This document shows, piece by piece, positions 23,066 through 34,237 of a stretch of DNA of 64,000 nt (the stretch's first letter is position 1; the number at the start of each line of letters is the position of its first letter). A program made the translations under genes and the position numbers. Source of the DNA: Sycobia sp. Sy_11 (Eukaryota; Arthropoda; Insecta; Hymenoptera; Epichrysomallidae); contig JACCIC010000151.1 in NCBI GenBank assembly GCA_018907035.1, positions 62,001-126,000 of the forward strand. The letters are read 5' to 3'. The notes below the pieces were generated by a model. That model made no database searches, was not told the DNA's origin, and saw nothing but the letters and a program-made list of their open reading frames with translations.

Positions 23066-24000
23066 TGTAAATGGGGAGTTCTTGTGAGTAAGAGAAAATA
23101 GTATAATATTAAATTGCTCAATTTGGGAAGGAAATTGGAAAAAATTAGGAATCTAATAACGCGAATAGTCCGCGAACGGCAGAGGGTTCCGACTGCGTGA
23201 TTCGGGACGGGACGACGAACAAGTCCGCGAGTAATAGGATAATCAGACGTTAGAATTAATTTGTACGATTATGTTGTTATTATATTAATTTATTTCTGTA
23301 CACTAGTTCCGAGAGAACCCGGCGCCTGAGCAGACTTACTGTATATGGTGTAAGCCATCGGTTTCTCCTACAGAGTACCTGCGGCATAGAAGAGGGATAT
23401 TTATGACGAAGGTCGCAATAAGTAACGGCCTCTGCTCCGGGTGCATCGAACGAAGGTGTATCGATTTGCGACTATCGATTGCCATTTTTCTTTCTTCCGA
23501 GGTGCCGTTGAACACAGCCACAGCACGAAGATCTGAGCGAAGCCGAAGTGCTCGAACTGATGCGCGCGAATCAGGAGAAGAGAGAAACGCGTATGCCGCC
23601 CCCACGCGAAAGAGCGAAATGAGATGAGCAGGGCCCGGGGGAGAGAGACGGAGAAGGCAGAAAATGCGGCAAAAGTAGACATTGCTCGTTGAGACGCGTG
23701 AGGAGATATAGTTTTGGTTTCAGCCAACATTAACGAAAAGCCCTAATTTTTCCTAAAAGACGATAGAGTCGTGTACTGATAAAACCGAGAAACACTGTGC
23801 GATTATATAACAAAAATTCTGGTGAGTACTCGCCAAGCCCGTTCGAGAAGAAGAGAAAGAGAGACGCCGACGCCTCATCCGAGCCCGATCCTGACAGAGC
23901 CCGCACAAAAAGAAGGGAGATCACCCGCCGGTGCCTTCCACTGACAGACCCGGTGACAGCAACATATAGGGTGAGTACCGACGGCTCGCGATAAGCATAA
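23066..24000 (+). other. GC-richer sequence after Gypsy-2, possibly LTR and a second gag start
   Basis: A possible LTR begins near 23069 (tgtaaatgggg) and contains the AT-rich and GC-rich segments up to about 23330. Sequence 23535-23625 can be read as EDLSEAEVLELMRANQEKRE, which looks like the N-terminus of a retroelement Gag. Bases 23797-23993 encode a short basic stretch (KKRKRDADASSEPDPDRARTK) between two gtgagta repeats. I cannot connect these parts into one gene. Confidence 0.35.
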
Positions 24001-27000
24001 TTATAAACCAGGGTTTTGAAAAATGTAATGAACTTAGTAGGAATTTTTATTAATGTTTTATGGTACGAGTGACTAACTTTAAAAAACTTAAAAAAAAACA
24101 AAATATAAAATTTATATATTAATTATTTATAATTTACCTATTATCTATTTATAATTTATTTATTTATATATTTAATTTATTTAATGTAAAATTTATAAGA
24201 TTTAATTATAATCAAAGTATTGCTGATCTAAACTAACAAGTGTAAGTATAAAATGTAGATATAGAGTGTAAATATAAAATACTAATATTAATTGAACACT
24301 TTCTAAATAAATTGAATTTATTTTATGCTTACTACTTGTTATATTGATTTAATAAATCATACCATTGTTTTTCTGAATTTAAAATTTTAAAATAAATATC
24401 TTGTTCATAGATTTCACATGCATTGTTTTATAATAAATTATTATGTGATAATGAATGTTAGAAATGTTGAGTCATAAAATACTTGGTAGTTTCACAAAAA
24501 TTGTTAATTCGAATGGTAACGTCTTCTTTTATAAATTAACAAGTATACCTATACATACCAGCAGGGAAAGCATAATACAGTAAAAACTTGATATTCATTT
24601 CCTGAAATATTATTGTCATTTATACAATACATATAATTCAAAAATTTATCTTTTCAATAGAATTTTCATAAAACTTAAAACTTTCACAAAAACTCTAGGT
24701 TTTCAAAAATTAATGATTCTATGAATACTTGTCAATATTTTATAATAGTGACCAACTTTAAAAAACCTTTTGTAGTCAAGCTCTAAAGGTCAGAATGAAT
24801 TTTTAAAAGAATAGAACTAAAATAGAAAAATAATTTATTAATCTATTATGAACTGTTAGTTTTAAAAGAACGAAATAAATAATACAAACTAGCATTATTA
24901 TTTTAAAATTAACTTCTATACAATAATCATAGACAAGTTTGAGTTTTCTTTTTCCCCAATAATAGTCAATACTTATGAACAAATATTATGAATATATAAT
25001 ATATATTATGAATAAATATTCTATGAACATATTTAATAATTTTTTTATTCTATATCAATTAATTAATTCTTAGATATTTTGAACAAATATCACCTCTCTT
25101 CAATTATTTATTACAAGCCAATTGTTTAATTTTACCAAAATTTTAAAAGGAATCTATTTAAAATTAATTTCTATAATTGAGAATACACTTTATCTATTCA
25201 CTTAAAACCATTATATTCATGAATTAAATATTTCTCATTGTACAAGATAAATAAATTGTCACAATTTTCCAATAAAAACTATCCTTGAGGTTTCCTTATA
25301 TAGAGATCGTCAATAATTGGTGATTATTTTGCAAGTAGTCTTTTTATACCATTATTCTCAATTCTTGCTTAAAAAAATAACAGGTATACACTTGCTAGGT
25401 TCATTTCCAAATCATTCATAGGTATTTTTAAATTTTTTATGCATATAAAAATTTAAATTAAATTGTTTATGTTCTAAAATTCTGCATTTATTATATTTAT
25501 AATAAGGAGGTAAAGATTTAAAATAAGTTGTTATATTTCAAATATTGTAGTATTATATTTACTGTATAGTCTCATATATTACTGTTCATTACAAACTATA
25601 TAAATTAAAATCAGACTCTGAATCAGGTATTAAAGATATCTATTTTAATGCACTTTACATTAAAGAGAAAAATTGAATCTTTGTTAGATTTGTCATTCTT
25701 CCAAAAGTTTTGAAAGTATTGTAATTTGAAAGATTTTTCAGTGCAGAGTTTTCAGAGTATCCGGGTGTACGAATGATTCACTTTAAAAAACTTTTCAGTC
25801 CATCAAATAATAACAACTATAACAATAAGAACAATAATATTAATAACAATAAAAGCAATAAACAAAATTTATATTTTTTATAAAAGCGCTGTTGATTCAG
25901 ATTCCTTGTTAATTTATATCTAAGTAGATTGGCATATACGTAAAAAATTATAAGTACATTGATTGTTTTCAACTAGAAAAACCTGACTATAGATTATTGA
26001 TTTCAATTCTTTGCATCATTTGCCTTTTAATGTTAGAATTATTTGATTAATGAATATAATTATTTTAAACCAATAAATAATATGTTTTCTTAGTAATAGA
26101 AATTTCTTTTAAATAGATGCCTTTTAAAATTTTGTATATATTAAACAACTGAATTGTAATAAATAATTGAAGAGGTAATATCTATTCAAAATATCTAAGA
26201 ATTAATTTTTATAGAACAAGAAAATTGTTAATAGAATATTTAAAATATAGATTATTATTTCAAAAATTAGTATAATATATGATGTAAAATGGATATAAAA
26301 GGATAAATTACTATCGGGGAAAAAGAAAATTCAAATTTGCCAATAACTAATTTCTTTGTAAAAGGTTTTTGAAGGTATGAGATTTAAATGTCAAGAAAAC
26401 TAGAATCAACTATAATCTCAAGAATTCACTATTCTTAAAAACAGGTGTCTGAGTATGCTTCTTGTTTGTTATATGCAATTTCAAAATATTAAGTGGATTT
26501 ATTTTGGAACCCATATGGTTTAGGACTCTGCACTTATGGAGACATTTGTTCAAGATGTCCATAAAATAGGAAGTATAAAATGTGGTATAGATCAAGCATA
26601 TTGGTAAGATATATATCAAATTAAAAAAAAAAGAGAGAGGTTATTTAATAGTAAGTTCTGCCTTTTTCTATGTATGCAATGCTGCAAACAAGAGAATAGA
26701 GGAATCATAAGGAAAGTTGTATAAGGTGATGAGGTACATGCATGATATAATTTTGTATTTTTATATTGTCATTGATAAATATTTATAAAAACAGCACTTC
26801 CTCCCAAAGCAAACTTTTTCTTTCTAAAATTTGATGCCCTTAAAACCCTGTATCAGTCTATATAATTGGTCTATATTTGACTCTATGTCTATGTCTATGA
26901 GCATGCCAAGATATTTAATATATACAAAACTCCTCCAATTTAACCAGGATCAGTTTCTCATAAGTTAGTACTGAGTCCTTTAACAATTATCAGGTCTAAA

Positions 27001-27846
27001 ATAAAATTTTAATAACAAAAACAAATTTTACATTCAATGTTATGGCAAATTTATAAATGTTTTAGACCAAATTTTATTCTTAAATAATAAATACATAACT
27101 TTCAAGATTAACTTTTAAATAATTTTTATCAATCTTATGATTCTTTTTTTAATATTCTTGTGAATCAAAAAAATTAATCTAATAATCAATAGCTAGATTT
27201 TCACAAAAAATTTATTAAAAATAAATTAAAAATAAATTTATAATATTCTTGATATTTATATTCATTTTAATTTTATATATAATAATAGAAAACCATTGTT
27301 GATAATAAGTACAATATTATTAAGTGGTGACGTTTCAACATCACAAATTCATAAAGCTATAGAATTATTTATGTCCCAATAAATTACAGCCTGTACAGGA
27401 CAATATACGTTGTTGAAACATTGCTATCATGTTAATAAGAAATAAATACAAAATTTATTATTTTAAATTTTACAGCTATTTCAACATTTACAATGCATTA
27501 CATGTTACAACATTATGTAAAGTTCCTTACAAAACTTAATGTAAATTGGTAATCTTATTTCTTATACTTGCATAATATCTATAGCTATAAAAAGATAAAA
27601 AAAATATGTTTAATTACACTTAAACAATTTGAAACACATGTTTTATAATATTTAAATTTTTTTAAAAACTAGTCTTTACAAATAATATAACTTTATATTA
27701 TGATGAAGCGTCACATTTAAATATTCAAATTTTATTCAGATGCCTGAATATAGCATTTCTTTACACTAGAATGTGTTCAAAACTCTAAAAAATGGAAGTA
27801 ATAATGAAAATATTAGACAGCTGTTTGATAAAAACTACTTACCTTA
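24001..27846. other. AT-rich region without recognised genes
   Basis: Nearly 4 kb of very AT-rich sequence with short A/T runs and many stops in all frames. No transposon termini, RNA genes or conserved protein motifs were recognised. If the splice-donor-like site at 27840-27847 on the minus strand is real, this stretch would be an intron. Confidence 0.4.
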
Positions 27847-28010
27847 ACCAATCCGTCTAGATGTTCGATGTTAATAATTATCAATCAAAAATTATTTATT
27901 AAAGAACTAACAAAGGACTACTCAATACAATATCAGTGAGCGCACTTAAAAATGGCTGCAAAGTATAGGAAGTGATCATAGTCTTAAACACAAGCACTTG
28001 CTTCTTAGTA
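27840..28010 (-). promoter_or_regulatory. Candidate first exon with strong splice donor (minus strand)
   Basis: Reading the minus strand, the sequence ending ggattggttaag is followed directly by gtaagtag, a near-perfect splice donor at about 27840-27847. The upstream part (27850-28010) is less AT-rich than its surroundings and has no long open frame, as expected of an untranslated first exon. No transcript or acceptor can be assigned, so this is a weak prediction. Confidence 0.25.
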
Positions 28011-28236
28011 TATAAGAGTTCTTATAAAAATCACAAACATAACTTATTAATACTATGATATGAATAAGTCAATCAAAACATTCGTTTAAAAGTTCATCAT
28101 ATGGTTTTTCACTTTCATTACGCACAAATCATCATTCAATTAATACTCATTCCTATAGCATATGAATGTTTGTACACACTGTTCAATATTATAGATATCG
28201 ACGGTAGAGAGAATGAGTGGAAACTCGGCTAAAAGC

Positions 28237-28720
28237 GTGTCAAATCATACGGCAGGACTTCGGGACAGAATTGGCCGCAAGGCGGCGAAACCCTGTGAGG
28301 TTGCTCGTTCAAGTGCGCGTACTTCAAGAAAAGAGAGTGGAGATATACAGTGAACATGAAGAGAAGGGAAAGTGAAATCTCTGCTCCTCTATTTTTGCTT
28401 CTTTTCTTACTCTTACTCGCTCTGGCTTTTGGTTTCTTTTTCTGTTGCATGCAGAACAATCGAGGGATTTTCAAGACATCGACATCTACCGGACAAATCT
28501 GAACAATCATCTCCGGCTAATCTTTGGTAAGCTTTTCCCATAGACTTATATCACAGTTGGCACAGATAATTGTAAGATATCTATTCCTGCCTTTTGGAAG
28601 TACCATAAAAGACTTTCACAAAAGGTATCTAAATGGCATCTATTATAGACAAACTTTTGGTGGTTAACTCTGAGTTACCATATTGTAGATAACTGTAAAT
28701 TTAATGTAAGAAGGTAGCGC
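28237..28720 (+). repeat. Left terminal repeat of element A1
   Basis: This segment matches the reverse complement of 60940-61270. Shared landmarks from the outer end inward are GTGTCAAATCATACGGC, gccgcaaggcggc (28272), ttggcacagata (28558), tctttcacaaaaggtatcta and gtaagaaggta. The match stops where element B begins. Confidence 0.65.
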
Positions 28721-28965
28721 CAGAGATAATAAGGGGAGATCGCCGACGCTTATGGGCCAGATTGCAGTAAAAATTTTCGACTGAAAACGAGGGCCTCTGG
28801 CGGCCAAAGCGAGGTACTGGCCGTTTCATGCAATATTCTAGATGTTGTTTTTCGAGCTCGTGCGATGGTGCGATCGAAGGGAGAGACGACTGTCTTCGGC
28901 GCGTGCAGAGGCAAAGCTTGTCGAGACAATAAGCTGGCAGCGGGCGTGCAATAAAAGATGAGTAG
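28721..28965 (+). repeat. Left terminal inverted repeat of element B
   Basis: Begins CAGAGATAATAAGGGGAGAT; pairs with 37670-37854. The GC content is much higher than in the surrounding DNA. Confidence 0.65.
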
Positions 28966-28994
28966 CTTATACTGACCAAAAAGAAATTTTATTG

Positions 28995-29048
<54 letters not shown>
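28995..29048. repeat. (AT)n microsatellite
   Basis: An uninterrupted AT run of about 27 units. Confidence 0.95.
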
Positions 29049-29052
<4 letters not shown>

Positions 29053-30005
29053 GCAGCAGCTAGCAAGCAGCTTGAAGTTTTGAAACCTACGGCAACTTTA
29101 AGGAAAACTGGCAAACATCAAAGCTGAGAAAATCTCTTATAGCAAAGAGCTACCAAATTTTTCAAATAGTCGACTAAGGCAATTTTTCTTAAAATTTTTA
29201 TATATACATTTTTTAGGATTCTGAATATATATATAGTAGTAAAAATTGGTGATATTTTCAATTTTATAATAAATCATATTAATACCCAGTGAAAATATTG
29301 TTTTTCTAACTTATCTCGTAAAATACAAAAAATTCCATTAAATGATGTAAGTAAAAGTTCAAAATCTCATCAAAATACATATTTTTTCTTTAAAAGTTTT
29401 TTATTAACAACAATACACTTCACCGTAATATTCTCATTGATTATTCTATATCCTCCGTTAGTTTGAATATATTTTTTGGGAATTCTTGGCACAGAAAAAT
29501 GTATAGAATAAGAAATATGTTTTTTAGTGGAATTTATAAACTGTACAATAAGACTACAACTTTATATAAACATAATATTACTTATTTAATAACATAATTT
29601 GCGTTGCGCTACACACTGAAAACAATTCCAAATGCAAATGAGTCAATTTCATAAAAGTATATTTATTGCAATCGAACAAACATTCATTCGAATTCTATTG
29701 AAACAAAAATATACAGCCTTAATAGGAACGAATATTCTGCAATTTCGAAACAACCCTGTATTTGAAATGAATAGTTAAGTTTATTTAAAGAGCAAAAGTC
29801 TTTGTAATGTTGCAAATATATAAACAATTCCAGTTTATGTAAATTAATTATATAACAACATATGTATTATATTTTTATATTACACGTTTTAATTCTTTCT
29901 ATTTATTGATCGGAATGCCTAAAGCTTGAACGGCAGATTGTGTGTGTTGAACATTCACTACCATTGCGATTCGTATAATACAAGTATATTACATATATAT
30001 ATTAC

Positions 30006-30053
<48 letters not shown>

Positions 30054-31714
30054 CAATAAAAATGATGGAAAAATATGTAAATATAGTTAGTATTTATTGC
30101 AATATAATATATAGTGTACGTTTACATCGTTGAAGATTACGAAAACGACGGTCTAATAAGTTAAAATACTACAGTTGAATGTTATATTTTGTTTAAATTC
30201 TCAGTTCTCATATATCAAAAAAATATTTACTGTATTTAACTAAACATTCAGTATTTTAAATGTATAAATTACTTATTTTGAATAAATGGTTAATTAATGG
30301 TATACGAATCAACCCTTTATTTAAATCTATAAAATTTATTTTCAGTATAGACTTATTTCTATGATATACGTTTTATTTGGAACTAAAAAAATGTATATTT
30401 GATTTAATTTTATAATGTTTCTCTATTGAACTAAAATAATTAAGTTGCAACAAAATATATGTACGCTTTAAAAAAATTAACTTAAAATTGAGACAATATT
30501 CATGGCCATTGTCAGCAATTGATTTATGTTTACGAATGCAATAGATCTCGAAAAAGCTGCTAATTATAGATTGTAAACTTTTCCAAAAATTATTTGATTG
30601 CTTTTTATATTTTTGAAGTATCATATCAGAATCCTGAGAATGGGAATGTGAGAGCGAGAGGGGGAGGGGAGAAAAGTAAAATCCAAGGGGATTAACATGG
30701 ATTACTCGATGTTGGTGGGTGTTGCCATATCATGTACCTGCATGTACCCGCGAGTATCCTCTCTACTGTTTCATTTCTTTCTCTCACCTGCTCTCACTGT
30801 TTATTACCTGTTCATCTGCACGCACGTTGTACGAGGCCTAGCAGTCAGTTTACTGATATACATGCAACAAATGTTGCCATCATTTTGTTTTTTTTTTTTT
30901 TTTTTGTTAAATTTGCAGTAAAAAATATCCTATCATTTAATCCTGGACGTATAGAATACGTATTCAAAATTTGAAGGCGATCGAAATATTAACTTACATT
31001 CAGGAAAAACATGATTTTCTTAAACCAAGAGAATAGATTTTCTTAAAAACAAAAATTCAGTCAAGTAAATATTTATTTAATTATAATGTTCTAATTACTT
31101 AAATTTAGCTCATCATAGTCTAAAAATAAGCATTATCATTTTCTAGAAAACGTTTCTTTCAAACAAGCTGATCAAAATTAAAATGGAAAACCTGAAATTC
31201 TTAAATTTAGTAATCGTATACCTGAACACAATACTTTTGATTCTCTAAAAAAGGCTTTACAGAATCAAACTAATATTTTCTAGAAATTAGTATTTAATTG
31301 TTTTTATACAGTATATATAGAACAGAGTTACACAATACATATATAAATAAATATGTTCTTAATCTAAGAAAACAAAATTTTGTATCAGAAGGTTATTATA
31401 TTAAAACAAAAAAGTAATACATTGAATTCAGAAAATCTAATAGCTCGAATTGCAAATAATCTAAATACTTAAATTATAGATTGATCAAATCTGTGGTCAA
31501 AGATTTTTCTGATATTATCAATAGAACAATATTATCGAATTAATTAAATAAAAATGTTCTAAGTTTAAGAAATAGATATTTCGAAATAATTCATTAAAAT
31601 TATATACTGCTAAAATTCTAATATAAAGTAAATATTACTTGATTCAAGAAATTTATGCGATTTTCTGTACTAAGTAAATATTTTCTTTAACCAAGTAATC
31701 GCATAAACTTTAAC
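29049..31714. other. AT-rich interior of element B
   Basis: No gene recognised. A second AT run lies near 30005-30052. Bases 30620-30870 are GC-richer with a poly-T stretch at 30890-30905; the short frames there are not recognisable. From about 31000 the sequence becomes dominated by variants of aatcaagaaaatatt and aaccaagtaa, which lead into the palindrome. Confidence 0.4.
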
Positions 31715-32812
31715 CAAGTAAGTAGGTACTAAAATAAAGCTTATATTTTCTCAGCAGCAGAAAACAAATATTGGAAATTAAATCAATATTTTCTTATCTA
31801 AAGAAAATATTATCTGGAACCAATGATTTCAAATTTTAAAATCAGGAAAATAAATTCTTGGATTAATTAAATATCTCCTAGATTTTTGTCAAGATTTTCT
31901 AGAAAATAGGTGAAAATATTTTCTTGAACTAATAACTGAAAATTTTGGAATCAAAAAATTTAGATATTTGATTCAAGCCGACAAAATTAAGTGAATATAT
32001 ATTTGGATTAAGAATTTCAATACTTCACTCAAGAAATTTAATTTAAAATGAAGAACTCGATTCTTATCTTTAAAACAATAATTACTTGAAATACGTTTTT
32101 ATTTTCAAAAACATGAAAATTCAAGTATGTTAAAAATAGTTCATTAATTCAAAGCATTATTTGCTTGACTTTAAGGTGTTAGCTAACACCTTAATAAGGT
32201 GTTAGCTTACTAATCCAAAGGTCTGTGGATAGTCTGTGGATTCTTTTAAGCGAAAGTAATTAATTATGAGAATTCAAGAAATTATTCGCTTAGTTTAAAC
32301 TTTTGATTTTTAAAGTCAAGAAAATAATGTTTTGAATCAAGAAACTATGCACTTCTTTTAAACATTTAGCATACTTGAATTTTCATGTTTCTAAAAAGTA
32401 AAAACGTATTTCAAGTAATTATTGTTTTAAAGATAGGAATCGAATTCTTCATTTTAAATTCAATTTCTCGCGTGAAGTATTGAAATTCTTAATCCAAATA
32501 TATATTCACTTAATTTTGTCGGCTTAAATCAAATGACTAAATTTTTTATTCAAAATCTTTAGTTATTGGTTCAAGAAAATAGTTTCTTTAGATAAGAAAA
32601 TATTTATTTAATTTCCAATTGCAGCCACCGATTTTCTAGAAAATCTTGACAAAAATCTAGGAGATATTTAATTAATCGAAGAATTTATTTTCCTGATATT
32701 AAATTTGAATCTATTGGTTTGAGGATATATTTCCTCAAAATCAAAAAATATTCATTTAATCCCCAATATTTGTGTTCTGCTGTTGAGAAAAAATAAGCGT
32801 GATATTAGAAAT
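31715..32812. repeat. Long imperfect palindrome, arms about 460-500 bp
   Basis: The left arm (31715-32172) is the reverse complement, with substitutions, of the right arm (32316-32812). For example ctcagcagcagaaaacaaatatt near 31752 faces aatatttgtgttctgctgttgag near 32765, and aataattacttgaaatacg near 32071 faces cgtatttcaagtaattatt near 32403. The 140-bp centre holds a smaller inverted repeat, aaggtgttagctaacacctt. Transcripts could fold into a long double-stranded hairpin. Confidence 0.75.
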
Positions 32813-32964
32813 GATTTTTTTCAGTATATATATACAAGAAATATATTCAATTTTTTAAAAAACCATTTACTGAAAAGAATGAACCAGTTTTCTCAAATGG
32901 TGGATTAGATATATTTGATTATTCCCTGCCAGTTGTAAAATCTAATAAATATTTATTTAATTTT

Positions 32965-33160
32965 ATTAAACGAAAAACAAAGATTTAAATATTAAAAGTA
33001 ATAAATAAATAGTAAAAACTACAAAATATATATATAAATCAAAAAAATATTTTCTATTTTTGAAAAAATTATTTACTTGTAACATATAAATAGTTTTATT
33101 AAAAGGTTCATTCCTTTAAATTTAATATTTAAATCTTTGTGCTTCGTTTAATAAAATCGA
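32965..33160. repeat. Second inverted repeat, arms about 40 bp
   Basis: ttttattaaacgaaaaacaa near 32965 and agatttaaatatt near 32987 face aatatttaaatct and ttcgtttaataaaa near 33125-33158. Confidence 0.65.
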
Positions 33161-33466
33161 AAAAATGTTTTTTATTTTTCAACTACTCGTTGGGTCTAAT
33201 CAAATAAATATATTGCACCTTTTGATAAAGCTATTTAATTGTTCATATTGAATAGCTTTCCCAAAAATTGATTATATTTGTTAAATTTGAGTATATATAT
33301 AGTTTTTTAAATATTTATTTATTTAACTTTATTTTTTACGTATATGTAGTTCTGTTGAGTAAAATTCAAGAGTTATTTATTACTTTTCAATAATTTATTT
33401 AATTTAATGTAATAAATATATGTTCGCTATTCAAATAAACTTAATTAATTGTTTCAAGTATATTTC

Positions 33467-33470
<4 letters not shown>

Positions 33471-33533
<63 letters not shown>
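33471..33533 (+). repeat. Poly-A tract of about 63 bp at the 5' end of the PLE
   Basis: An uninterrupted A run separates the left flank (tttcaagtatatttcaagt) from the truncated left LTR-like end of the PLE. It was presumably acquired during integration or lies at a strand-switch point. It is at the upstream end of a plus-oriented element, not behind its 3' end. Confidence 0.9.
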
Positions 33534-33536
<3 letters not shown>

Positions 33537-34230
33537 TACTTCTGGTTTAAAAGAGCATTGTTTCAAGTTTTTACATTCTTTTGATTTTGTGAATGTGGAT
33601 ATTTTGGAATATGGTATTAATAATAAGTATAAACGGGAGAGTCTTGAAAGTATTCACATTTCCAAGAATCGAAATAATGTGAATTTAATGTTAGAGTCTG
33701 GTAGATTGGACAGTGTTTATCATTCCTTATTAAATTGATTGGTTTTGGACAATTTGTGTAGAGGGGGAATTTATATTTAATTTACGAAATTTGGTGGTGG
33801 GGATGAGTATATATAGATTAGAATATAAGGTTTAGATTAGTCCCTGATGAGGAGCCGTAGCGAGCTCGAAACGTTGGACAAGTCTTCAATTAGGTAAGGG
33901 TGTTGGGGACAGTCAGACTGCACTTTACTAACAAAGAATTTTTTCAGCTAATATTTTATTTTCAGATTAGTCTACGGGGGTGAATGTAAACAAGGACAGT
34001 CTGACTGTCATTATCATTTTAATTGAATTTTTAATTTAATTTTTATTTTTAATTTTTATTTTTTATTTTTATTATTTTTTATTTTTATTTTATTTTATTT
34101 TATTTTTGGTTGAAATTGATTGGACTGTAAGACCAATAAAAAAATATTTATTAATTTGTATATGGGCAGTCGACAGAAGTACAATTCAATTGTTTTAAAA
34201 TAGAAGGTCTATTTAACTTAAATTAAGGGG
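33534..34230 (+). repeat. Left LTR-like end (pLTR) of the PLE
   Basis: It contains the last 68 codons of the PLE protein frame, the untranslated tail with the hammerhead motif, the ctaatctgaaaataaaat-type block (on this strand attttattttcagattag), an A/T-rich stretch and the terminal gtcgacagaagtacaattca. It probably carries the promoter for the downstream gene. It differs from the right copy at only a few sites, which fits a recent insertion. Confidence 0.8.
33840..33879 (+). ncRNA. Hammerhead ribozyme motif in left pLTR
   Basis: Core CTGATGAG and CGAAAC, stem I GTCC/GGAC, stem II GAGC/GCTC with one unpaired G, loop-less stem III AC/GT, cleavage triplet GUU (predicted cut between 33875 and 33876). 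Hammerheads with minimal stem III are known in PLEs and are thought to work best as dimers. They could trim the PLE RNA. Confidence 0.75.
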
Positions 34231-34237
34231 GTATGTC

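Noticed and set aside
23797..23993. 65-residue basic frame with a KKRKR cluster
   Set aside because: The cluster looks like a nuclear localisation signal, but the frame is short, flanked by stops and lies in decayed retroelement sequence. No gene call is justified.
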